DNA from: PWND01 sp964614525
Lineage (GTDB): Bacteria; Bacteroidota; Bacteroidia; Bacteroidales; UBA7960
Assembly (NCBI GenBank): GCA_964614525.1
Contig: CAZTPA010000086.1
Span: forward strand, 1 to 9,668
DNA: 9,668 nucleotides
Direction of reading: 5' to 3'
The notes beneath the pieces are model-generated. The model did not search any database, was not told where the DNA came from, and saw only the letters and a list, made by a program, of their open reading frames with translations. The position numbers and the translations under genes are program-made. Numbering within the stretch: position 1 is the stretch's first letter; each line of letters opens with the position of its first letter. This document shows, in pieces, positions 1-6,724 of the stretch.

Positions 1-48
1 GACCTGATTAAAGCAATATCTATTATTGATAAAATTGTATCTCAATAA
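1..48 (+). CDS. Possible C-terminal end of a truncated gene
   Basis: Frame 1 is open from the first base and reads DLIKAISIIDKIVSQ before a TAA at 46-48. The other two plus frames stop within the first nine bases. The composition resembles a helical protein end, and a gene ending here would converge on the TolC gene. Fifteen codons are too few to identify a family, and chance openness is possible. No function is proposed. Confidence 0.3.
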   Translation, partial: DLIKAISIIDKIVSQ

Positions 49-101
49 GGGCTAATATTATGAGGAAATAATTACATGCTTTTTATGCCTATATTGCCCT
101 T
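47..101. terminator. Inverted repeat between convergent genes, possible bidirectional terminator
   Basis: The arms AAGGGC(T)AATAT at 47-58 and ATATTGCCCTT at 91-101 pair over 11 bp with one bulged T. The loop is long (32 bases), and neither side is followed by a clean U-run, so this is not a textbook intrinsic terminator. Its position, just after the possible stop at 46-48 and 26 bases past the TolC gene's stop codon, makes a transcription-end role plausible. Confidence 0.3.
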
Positions 102-126
102 AAACAAATTCTTTCACAAAGTCCAA

Positions 127-1599
127 TTAATAAATATCAAAGTTTACATCAATAGGCTTATTGTTAAGAAAATCATAATGTGTTAACTTTCTCATTTCAT
201 AAAATCCTCTCCAGTACGTTCTTAAAGCTGAAAGGTATCTCTGTTTTGCCCTGTCTTTTTCTTCAATAGCAAGGTTAAGTTCAATAATATCTATTCGGCC
301 TATTAAAAATCTTTTTCTGGTAACATCATATCTTCTTTCGGCAATTTCATCAGCTTTTTGAGCAATATATAACTGATTTTCAAGCATGTTAAATTCCATA
401 ACTCTAAGATATACTTCTTGTTCAAAGTCGTTAAGGGCTTGTTTTACTGTGGTTTGAACCAGCTCTCTGTTTGATTGTGCCATTTTAACTTTACCCTTTC
501 CAACACCCCAGTCAATAATTGGAATTGAAACACCAATGCTCAGCTGTTGTTGATCCAGTGGGTCTATATATGCGGCATCAATTTGTTCTGCGCTTTGAGT
601 ATATCCAAAAACAGCAAACAGATTAGCATTTATTCTGCTTTCAGCTTTAGCCCTGCTTACTTCACTTTCGGCTTCTATCAAATATCTTTGTTGAGCAATA
701 ATGTCCGGGCGATTTTTCTTAGCTTCATCTAATGCTTTATTTACGTCAACTTTAAGTTCGTGAATTTCTTGCGGAGGAATTAATTCTATGCTTTCGCTGC
801 CTTCGATTCCTAAAAACGACCTCAACTGAAACAAAGCTGCCTGATGATCTATAAGTGCTTGCTCATAGCTTGCTTCAGAGTTTAGCAGGTTTAATTCCAT
901 TTGCAGGAGCTCGTTTTCTGCAATTTTACCAAGTGAAAATCGTCCTTTTGCAATTTGATAAAGGGTGTCGTTGCTACTGAGGTTTACTTCGCTGATATCA
1001 ATATTAATTTGAGCTAATAAAAGATTAAAAAACAAAGTAGAAGCATTGATAGAGATAGTTTCAAGGTCATCAATATATTTTCTTTTAGCTTCTTCATATT
1101 TTAGTGGTTCTGTTTTTCTTTCCCACTTATAAGGATTGTAAGCAAATAAAGGTTGTCTAAAACCAACATTAACAGGAGTTGACAAATAGGAAACCTCAGT
1201 TGCATCATCTCTGATAAGGTCAATTCTTTGTAAGCCGGAGCTAACAAATAGCTGTCCGCCTGTTAATCCTATTGTTTGGTTTAAGGTTAATGCACCTGAT
1301 GAGGTGGCTAGGCTTCTGCGAATAAAAACATCTGATCCATCGGGTAAGGTAATTGCCGAAATATTCCGGTTTAAATTTGGGATGGTCCCGTCAAATCTTA
1401 GGTGTGGAAGATACTCTGCTTTGTAACTTCGATGTTGCCAATAACTTCCAAGAAAACGGTGACGGGCCATTTGTGCTTCGGGGGAATTTTTTCCCGCTAT
1501 AATTAGAACTTCTTCAAGAGTATATTGACTTGGATTTTCTGCAAAAGATATTTCTGCAAACAAAAAGTTTGTAAATATTATTAAGAGTAATAATCTCAT
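127..1599 (-). CDS. TolC-family outer-membrane efflux protein
   Basis: This 490-residue protein belongs to the TolC/outer-membrane factor family, which forms trimeric channels spanning the outer membrane and periplasm for efflux or type I secretion. A signal peptide is visible at residues 1-20 (hydrophobic LLLLIIFTNFLF, likely cleavage after ISFA). The two internal halves characteristic of the family can be seen. One repeat has KGRFSLGKIAENELLQMELN around 218-237. The second has RYDVTRKRFLIGRIDIIELN around 423-442, followed by long amphipathic helices. The C-terminal TYWRGFYEMRKLTHYDF segment (461-477) is typical of Bacteroidota members. Length is normal for the family. The start at 1599 places the signal peptide at the very N-terminus, though no strong ribosome binding site precedes it. 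No inner-membrane pump or periplasmic adaptor lies next to it, so its substrate cannot be inferred. It may be co-transcribed with the upstream phosphatase gene across a 100-base gap. Confidence 0.9.
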   Translation of the reverse strand: MRLLLLIIFTNFLFAEISFAENPSQYTLEEVLIIAGKNSPEAQMARHRFLGSYWQHRSYKAEYLPHLRFDGTIPNLNRNISAITLPDGSDVFIRRSLATSSGALTLNQTIGLTGGQLFVSSGLQRIDLIRDDATEVSYLSTPVNVGFRQPLFAYNPYKWERKTEPLKYEEAKRKYIDDLETISINASTLFFNLLLAQINIDISEVNLSSNDTLYQIAKGRFSLGKIAENELLQMELNLLNSEASYEQALIDHQAALFQLRSFLGIEGSESIELIPPQEIHELKVDVNKALDEAKKNRPDIIAQQRYLIEAESEVSRAKAESRINANLFAVFGYTQSAEQIDAAYIDPLDQQQLSIGVSIPIIDWGVGKGKVKMAQSNRELVQTTVKQALNDFEQEVYLRVMEFNMLENQLYIAQKADEIAERRYDVTRKRFLIGRIDIIELNLAIEEKDRAKQRYLSALRTYWRGFYEMRKLTHYDFLNNKPIDVNFDIY

Positions 1600-1633
1600 T
1601 ATCTGAATTTTATTGAATATTGAAGATGATTAA

Positions 1634-1662
1634 AATAATATCGCAAGTTTAATGATATTATT
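1634..1662. repeat. Perfect 9-bp inverted repeat between the phosphatase and TolC genes
   Basis: AATAATATC at 1634-1642 and GATATTATT at 1654-1662 are exact reverse complements around an 11-base spacer. It lies between the stop of the upstream minus-strand gene (1700) and the TolC start (1599). The stem holds only one G-C pair and no U-run follows it, so an operator or weak hairpin is as likely as a terminator. Confidence 0.35.
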
Positions 1663-1699
1663 GCATTAAGACAAATGGATTTTATAAACAGCACCATTT

Positions 1700-4246
1700 C
1701 TATACTTTAACGCCAAAGACTACTACATCGTCAATTTGATCATAGCGAATTCCGGTTTTTGGATTTTTCCAATTATCAAGAGTTTGTTCAAGCATTTCTT
1801 TTTGTTGTTGCATAGGCAAAGTGGAGGTTTCTGCAATAATTGTTTTCAATGCTTTACTGTTAAACTTCCGTCCCTCATTTCCTCCAAACTGATCTGCAAA
1901 CCCATCACTAAACAAATAAATCCTGTCCCCTTTTTTTAACTCAATTTCATGATTTTTGAAATTATCCATTCTAACGTGCAAAGAAACCGGCATTTTATCT
2001 CCTTTTATAATCTCAATAATGTCAATAGGATTTTTTGCATCCCTAACAGAGGAGTTATTTCTTATAATCCAAATAGGATTTTGAGCGCCTGCCCAATGCG
2101 CTTTAAGAGTTTTTTTATTAATAGCCAAAAGGCTTATATCCATCCCGTCAACTTGAGAATCCTCGTCATAGGTTTGTTTCAATGCTTTAATTATCAGCTC
2201 ACGCAATTCCTGCAATACCTGAGCAGCGTTTGTAAATCCTCTTTTGTTAATGATTTGATTTAAAAAGCTTATTCCAAGCATCGACATAAAAGCTCCCGGC
2301 ACACCATGGCCTGTGCAGTCGGCTGCAACGATAATTGACCATTCACCCTCAGAAGTTGCCCAATAAAAGTCGCCGGAAACAACATCTTTTGGTTGGTAAA
2401 GCACAAAATAATCATCAATTAAGGTTTTGATATCCTCTTGTGCAGGAAGTACTGCATTTTGAATTCTTTGAGCATATCTTATCGAGTCTTCTGTTCTCAG
2501 CTTTTGCTTTTCAATAAACTCCTTTTGTTTAACAACCATGTCATGTTGTACTTCAATTTCTTCTTTTTGTGCTCTTATTTCTTCATTAGCTTCTCCAAGC
2601 ATTGCATTTTTTTCCAAAATTTCATCTCTTTGTTTTGCAAGTAAGATGTTGGCTTTTTTCTTTTGCACGAAAAGGCGCAATACTATTAAAGTAAAAACTG
2701 CAATTATGATAAAGCCCAGAATAAACGAGTAAAGAATAGTTTGCTGTCTTTTTCTTTGTTCTTCACTCTGAGCAAGTTCGGCAACTCGCAAAGCATTCTC
2801 CTTGCTGAGGTTTTCTATTTCTAATTGCTTTTTTTCGGCTTCATATTTCGACTGCATTTCAGATATAACCCGGCTGCGCTCTTCATTATATACTTTTTGA
2901 TTTACTTTAATATAAATTTTTGCGAATTCAAGTGCTTTATTAGTATTTCCGGATATCATAAATGCATCAATCAGGCTAGATGCTGCGGAGCGCTGAGTTG
3001 GCAATGACCCAATTTCCACTGCAATTTTATATGAGTTTTCACCATATTCTACTGCTTTTTTTATGTATTCTTCTTTTAGTTTAATGGATTTATCATCATC
3101 GTATTCTTTAATCTCATTAAACAGCTCATAATAAAGATCAGACAAATTACTATAAACCATAGCTTGCCCTGCATTATCTCCAAGTTCATTGTTTAGCCTA
3201 ACTGCTTTATGTAAAGGGTCGAGTGCTTTGTAAAATTTGTTTAAATCTTTATAAATGCTTCCAATATTTATATAATTTGCAGCAATTGCATACTTATCAT
3301 TTATTTCACGGGCTACAGACAAAGAATTTTTGAAATATTCTAAAGCTTTTTCATAGTATTCTTGTTTTTGCTCCTCATTTTGCTTTGTTTCTTTCTCATC
3401 TTCCTCTTTTTCCAATTCTTTTGCAAGTTTATTATACACCAGTCCAATATTATTGTATAATCGGTTTAGTTCGCGCTTTGCTCCTATAGACTCGAATAAA
3501 TCCCTTGCTTTAAAATAATATTGCAAAGCCTGTTCATAATCGCTTTGTTCATTATGAATGATTCCTATATTCAGATTCGCGCTGGCTTCTCCTCTTTTGT
3601 TGCCGGCTTCTTCATAAACTTTTAAACTAAACATATAATTTTCCATTGCTTTGTCATAAAGCCCCTGGTTGCGATAAATGATGCCAATATTATTATATGA
3701 GCTGGCAACCTTTACTGTATCTTCAAGTTCAATAAAAATATCCAGACCTTTTTGGAAATAATTAATAGCACCTTCATAATTACCAATGGCATATTGAATT
3801 ACTCCTAAAGGAGTATAATTCTCTGCAATACCTTCTTTTGAGTCAATGCTTTTACACAAAGCAATTGCTTCTTCAAAAAAGCTAGTAGCCTCATCAAATT
3901 TGCCCTCATCTATAAAGCAATAACCCAAAACATAATAAGCTTTTGCTTCGTATTTAACAAAAAACTTATCAGTTTCGTCAATCTTGTCAATTATTATTTC
4001 TTTAGGTTTGTTTTTATTTGCAATATCAATTGCTCTTTTGGAATAAAATATTGCAGAATCAATATTTATCCCGGTATCTTGATAAATTTCCGAAATACAA
4101 AAGAACAAATATATTTTAGTAGTGTCGTGAGAAGATTTTGCTATTTCAGTTTTTAAGGAATCTAAAATATGGCTTTCGCTCGAAATAAGTATCTTATTAC
4201 AAAACAAAAGGAATGTCAATAAAACTAACACTTTCGTGCTTTTCAT
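1700..4246 (-). CDS. TPR-repeat membrane protein with C-terminal SpoIIE-type PP2C phosphatase domain
   Basis: An 848-residue signalling protein. Residues 1-22 form a signal peptide; the C at 16 lacks a proper lipobox. About eight or nine tetratricopeptide repeats run from roughly 45 to 446 (for example SYNNIGIIYRNQGLYDKAMENY near 183) and should be periplasmic. One transmembrane helix lies at about 503-527, flanked by charged coiled coils at about 455-500 and 530-595. The cytoplasmic SpoIIE/PP2C domain spans about 605-848. Its metal-binding motifs are present: DVVSGDFYW (D626), AADCTGHGVPGAF (D643), LFSDGFADQ (D781) and QIDDVVVF (D839/D840). It is therefore predicted to be an active Mn/Mg-dependent Ser/Thr phosphatase controlled by signals sensed through the TPRs. 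In the wider family such domains dephosphorylate anti-sigma antagonist proteins. No such partner is encoded here, so the target is unknown. It is divergent from the formate dehydrogenase operon. Confidence 0.9.
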   Translation of the reverse strand: MKSTKVLVLLTFLLFCNKILISSESHILDSLKTEIAKSSHDTTKIYLFFCISEIYQDTGINIDSAIFYSKRAIDIANKNKPKEIIIDKIDETDKFFVKYEAKAYYVLGYCFIDEGKFDEATSFFEEAIALCKSIDSKEGIAENYTPLGVIQYAIGNYEGAINYFQKGLDIFIELEDTVKVASSYNNIGIIYRNQGLYDKAMENYMFSLKVYEEAGNKRGEASANLNIGIIHNEQSDYEQALQYYFKARDLFESIGAKRELNRLYNNIGLVYNKLAKELEKEEDEKETKQNEEQKQEYYEKALEYFKNSLSVAREINDKYAIAANYINIGSIYKDLNKFYKALDPLHKAVRLNNELGDNAGQAMVYSNLSDLYYELFNEIKEYDDDKSIKLKEEYIKKAVEYGENSYKIAVEIGSLPTQRSAASSLIDAFMISGNTNKALEFAKIYIKVNQKVYNEERSRVISEMQSKYEAEKKQLEIENLSKENALRVAELAQSEEQRKRQQTILYSFILGFIIIAVFTLIVLRLFVQKKKANILLAKQRDEILEKNAMLGEANEEIRAQKEEIEVQHDMVVKQKEFIEKQKLRTEDSIRYAQRIQNAVLPAQEDIKTLIDDYFVLYQPKDVVSGDFYWATSEGEWSIIVAADCTGHGVPGAFMSMLGISFLNQIINKRGFTNAAQVLQELRELIIKALKQTYDEDSQVDGMDISLLAINKKTLKAHWAGAQNPIWIIRNNSSVRDAKNPIDIIEIIKGDKMPVSLHVRMDNFKNHEIELKKGDRIYLFSDGFADQFGGNEGRKFNSKALKTIIAETSTLPMQQQKEMLEQTLDNWKNPKTGIRYDQIDDVVVFGVKV

Positions 4247-4307
4247 ATCTGCTAATATATTATAAAAAGAGATTAAATATTTTAGATCATAAAACTAACA
4301 AAAACTT

Positions 4308-4330
4308 TGACTTAACAGCTATGTTAATCA
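4308..4330. promoter_or_regulatory. Inverted repeat in the divergent intergenic region, candidate operator
   Basis: TTAACA (4312-4317) and TGTTAA (4322-4327) are exact reverse complements around GCTA. They are extended by TGA (4308-4310) and TCA (4328-4330) with a single bulged C at 4311. The site is 62 bases upstream of the phosphatase start and 117 bases upstream of mobA, so it could serve either gene. It does not match an FNR or CRP consensus. A binding role is inferred from symmetry and position only. Confidence 0.3.
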
Positions 4331-4416
4331 CTTAAAATGCAATTATTTACTATTAGATTGGATTTTGTTCTGTTTTATTCGAGAAAACAACAGGCTTAAA
4401 ATATCTTATATTTTCA

Positions 4417-4424
4417 TACATTTG
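4417..4424 (+). promoter_or_regulatory. Candidate -7 promoter box (TAnnTTTG) for the mobA-formate dehydrogenase operon
   Basis: TACATTTG is an exact match to the Bacteroidota -7 consensus TAnnTTTG and ends 22 bases before the mobA ATG. This would give a very short leader. I could not find a convincing TTG-type -33 element at the usual distance. The last three bases of the box belong to the 12-bp palindrome at 4422-4433. Confidence 0.5.
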
Positions 4425-4433
4425 TATATACAA
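4422..4433. promoter_or_regulatory. 12-bp perfect palindrome over the predicted mobA transcription start
   Basis: TTGTATATACAA is its own reverse complement. It covers the 3' end of the -7 box and the predicted start point, a usual place for a repressor operator. The AT-rich core means chance symmetry cannot be excluded. Confidence 0.3.
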
Positions 4434-4446
4434 TCTTGATTAAACT

Positions 4447-5040
4447 ATGCAAATATCAGCAGCAATATTAGCTGGAGGTAAAAACTCCCGAATGAATGGA
4501 CATAATAAAGCATTTGTTAAAATTGGCAATGAGAATATTTTGCAATTACAATTAAATGTCTTAAAAAAGTTCTTTAAAAATGTATTTATTGTGAGCAACG
4601 ATGACTTTGAAAGTCATAAACTGCAGGCAACAAAGGATATTTATAAGTCTGCCGGGCCTCTTGCCGGAATACATGCAGCACTGGAATTTGCAAAGTCTGA
4701 TTATATTTTTGTTTTTTCATGCGATATGCCTTTTTTGTCTGAAAGCCTTATTAAAGATATGATTGATGATGTGTTTTCTAATCCGAGTGAAGCATTGATT
4801 CCTATTCATAACAATGGAATTGAGCCTTTACATGGAATTTATTCGAGAAAGCTTTTGCCAAATATAATTAGCTTACTCGATAATAAAGTATATAAAATCA
4901 GATTAATGTTTGAGAATATTAATATTCGCTATTATAAAGTTGAAGATACACTGTATCCAAACAGAACATTTTTCAATGTAAATAGCATCAATGATTTAAA
5001 GAAAGCACAGGACTATGCAAAAGGAATTAACTTATACTGA
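4447..5040 (+). CDS. mobA: Molybdenum cofactor guanylyltransferase (MobA)
   Basis: This 197-residue protein has the GT-A nucleotidyltransferase fold of MobA. MobA transfers GMP from GTP to molybdopterin-Mo (or W) to give the guanine dinucleotide cofactor, in the cytoplasm. Family motifs appear in order: LAGGKNSRM (8-16) with the nearby lysine K21 for nucleotide binding, GPLAGIHAAL (70-79), SCDMPFL with metal-binding D93 (91-97), EPLHGIYSRKLLP (126-138) and FFNVNSINDL (175-184). Length is normal. The N-terminal glycine-rich loop supports the start at 4447, although no clear ribosome binding site precedes it. In the loop, SRMNG replaces the commoner SRMGG, a mild change. It is the first gene of the operon and overlaps the NuoE-like gene by 26 bases, which ties cofactor maturation to synthesis of the enzyme that needs bis-MGD. 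Expression probably starts from the -7 box at 4417-4424. Confidence 0.92.
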   Translation: MQISAAILAGGKNSRMNGHNKAFVKIGNENILQLQLNVLKKFFKNVFIVSNDDFESHKLQATKDIYKSAGPLAGIHAALEFAKSDYIFVFSCDMPFLSESLIKDMIDDVFSNPSEALIPIHNNGIEPLHGIYSRKLLPNIISLLDNKVYKIRLMFENINIRYYKVEDTLYPNRTFFNVNSINDLKKAQDYAKGINLY

Positions 5041-5494
5041 AATCAATAAGATTCTGTTTAAATATGAACCAAAACAGGAGAATATCATTAAAACCTTGCA
5101 CGAATTGCAGGATTTACATCCCAGGCAATATATTAGTGAGGAGATTTTAGATGTAGTTTCAAAATATTTTAATAATACCAAGGCTCAATTATACGGCATT
5201 GTTAGCTATTACTCTATGTTTAGCCTTAAACCACGAGGCAAATATATCATTCGCTTTTGTAAATCACCTGTATGTGATATGATGGGTTCTTTTAATATTC
5301 TTAATTATCTCAAAGAAAAGCTGAAAATTGGTCCCGGCGAAACAACTAAAGATGGCATATTTACTCTTGAGTTTGCCGAATGTCTCGGTCTATGTGACAA
5401 AGCACCCTCAATGATGATTAATAGTGATATATATACAGAACTAACTGCTGAAAAAATAGAACAGATTATGTCAAAAATAAACGCAGGTTTATGA
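5015..5494 (+). CDS. nuoE: NuoE-like 2Fe-2S (thioredoxin-like) subunit of NAD-linked formate dehydrogenase
   Basis: A 159-residue homologue of the complex I 24-kDa subunit, known as FdsG or gamma in soluble formate dehydrogenases. The N-terminal helical part (about 8-60) is followed by a thioredoxin-like domain. The domain carries four [2Fe-2S] ligands in the standard spacing: C82 and C87 (RFCKSPVCDMMG), then C123 and C127 (AECLGLCDKAP). It docks on the NuoF-like subunit near the FMN. The ATG at 5015 lies inside the mobA frame, with AGGA at 5009-5012 only two bases upstream. No later in-frame start would keep the family N-terminus, and the 26-base overlap suggests translational coupling. The symbol is a family name: no membrane or quinone subunits of complex I are present, and the neighbours assign it to formate dehydrogenase. 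Confidence 0.92.
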   Translation: MQKELTYTEINKILFKYEPKQENIIKTLHELQDLHPRQYISEEILDVVSKYFNNTKAQLYGIVSYYSMFSLKPRGKYIIRFCKSPVCDMMGSFNILNYLKEKLKIGPGETTKDGIFTLEFAECLGLCDKAPSMMINSDIYTELTAEKIEQIMSKINAGL

Positions 5495-6723
5495 CAAAAA
5501 CTTATCCTAAAATAGCCCTTAGAAGGCAAGGCAAGATAAATCCGAAATCTATTGATGATTTTATTAAAACAGATGGATTTAATTCTTTGAAGAAAGCCCT
5601 TGACTGCAAGCCTTCGGAAATAGTAGAGAGTATAGAAAAATCCGGACTGAAAGGCAGGGGAGGAGCAGGTTTTCCTACAGGAATGAAACAACGCTTTACC
5701 GCAGATTCGGCTGATAAATCCGAAATTAGCTATGTGATTTGCAATGCTGATGAAGGTGAACCGGGAACTTTCAAAGATAAAATTCTTATGGAATCGGATC
5801 CCTTCTCTATAATTGAAGGAATTATAATTGCAGGATATGCTGTTAAAGCAAAAAAAGCTTTTGTTTATATACGCAGGGAGTTTTATCAATCAATAGAAAA
5901 CATTAAAAATGCAATAAGTCAATCTTATGAAAGAGGTTTTCTTGGGAAAAATATTCTTGACTCTGATTTTTCTTTTGATATGGATGTGTTTTTTGGTGCC
6001 GGCTCATATCTGTGTGGCGAAGAACTAACCTTATTGGAATCTCTTGAAGGGAAGCGGGCGTATCCACGCATTAAACCACCTTTTCCTGCTGAGAAGGGCT
6101 TGTGGAATAAACCTACTTTGATTAACAATGTAGAGACTTTTTCTCATATTCCTTTTATAATTTCCAGAGGATATGAAGAGTATTCGAAAATCGGCACTAA
6201 AGAATCTACAGGCACAAAGCTGTTTTGTGTTAGTGGCAATGTTTCAAAAACCGGAGTTTTTGAACTGCCAATGGGAATCACACTGCGCGAACTTGTTTTT
6301 GAAGTGGCGGAGGGCATGAAAGATGGGTTTGAATTTTCAGGCGCTCTTCTTGGTGGTGCTGCAGGAACTTTTGTTGATAAAACATTCCTGGATACTCCTC
6401 TTGCTTTTGAAACTCTTAGGCAAAAAGGCGCTACATTAGGCTCAGGTGCAGTTATCGTTATTGATAATAAAACTAATTTGAAAGCATTTATGAAATCAGT
6501 GCTTTCCTTTTTTAAGCATGAATCTTGCGGAAAATGTGTGCCATGTAGAATAGGAACAGAAATTCTTGATAATGAAATTTCAAAATCATCAGTTTCAAAG
6601 AAAGAACTGGATTTTATGCTGAATGAAGCTGAATATATGGCGCGTAATTCTTTGTGCCCACTGGGACAAAGTCCTGTTATGCCTGTTAAATCATTAATCA
6701 AGTACTTTAAAAACAGAATATAG
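5491..6723 (+). CDS. nuoF: NuoF-like NAD(H)/FMN-binding subunit of NAD-linked formate dehydrogenase
   Basis: A 410-residue homologue of the complex I 51-kDa subunit; FdsB is the equivalent in soluble formate dehydrogenases. It carries FMN, exchanges electrons with NAD(H) and holds one 4Fe-4S cluster. Visible motifs are GLKGRGGAGFPTGMK (52-66), CNADEGEPGTFKDK (84-97), GAGSYLCGEE (169-178) continuing to PPFPAEKGLWNKPTLINNVET (about 196-216), and the cluster ligands C346, C349 and C352 in ESCGKCVPC, with C389 in SLCPLG. The protein is the short form. It has no N-terminal thioredoxin-like extension and no C-terminal 2x[4Fe-4S] ferredoxin domain of the kind found in HydB-type bifurcating enzymes. 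The start ATG overlaps the stop of the preceding gene as ATGA, indicating translational coupling. The next gene begins one base after its stop. Confidence 0.95.
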   Translation: MTKTYPKIALRRQGKINPKSIDDFIKTDGFNSLKKALDCKPSEIVESIEKSGLKGRGGAGFPTGMKQRFTADSADKSEISYVICNADEGEPGTFKDKILMESDPFSIIEGIIIAGYAVKAKKAFVYIRREFYQSIENIKNAISQSYERGFLGKNILDSDFSFDMDVFFGAGSYLCGEELTLLESLEGKRAYPRIKPPFPAEKGLWNKPTLINNVETFSHIPFIISRGYEEYSKIGTKESTGTKLFCVSGNVSKTGVFELPMGITLRELVFEVAEGMKDGFEFSGALLGGAAGTFVDKTFLDTPLAFETLRQKGATLGSGAVIVIDNKTNLKAFMKSVLSFFKHESCGKCVPCRIGTEILDNEISKSSVSKKELDFMLNEAEYMARNSLCPLGQSPVMPVKSLIKYFKNRI

Positions 6724-6724
6724 A

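Noticed and set aside
4184..4246. Lipoprotein signal on the TPR-SpoIIE protein
   Set aside because: The Cys at residue 16 is preceded by LLF, which is not a lipobox (Gly, Ala or Ser is expected just before the Cys). An ordinary signal peptide or anchor fits better.
4308..4330. FNR or CRP box upstream of the operon
   Set aside because: The half-sites and spacing do not fit TTGAT-N4-ATCAA or TGTGA-N6-TCACA. It is kept only as an unassigned inverted repeat.
5305..5889. 194-aa minus-strand reading frame opposite the NuoE/NuoF-like genes
   Set aside because: It is antisense to two clear genes with conserved cluster and FMN motifs, and its own translation shows no domain.
6144..6701. 185-aa minus-strand reading frame opposite the NuoF-like gene
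   Set aside because: It is a shadow of the coding strand; low-complexity Ser/Pro content and no family motif.
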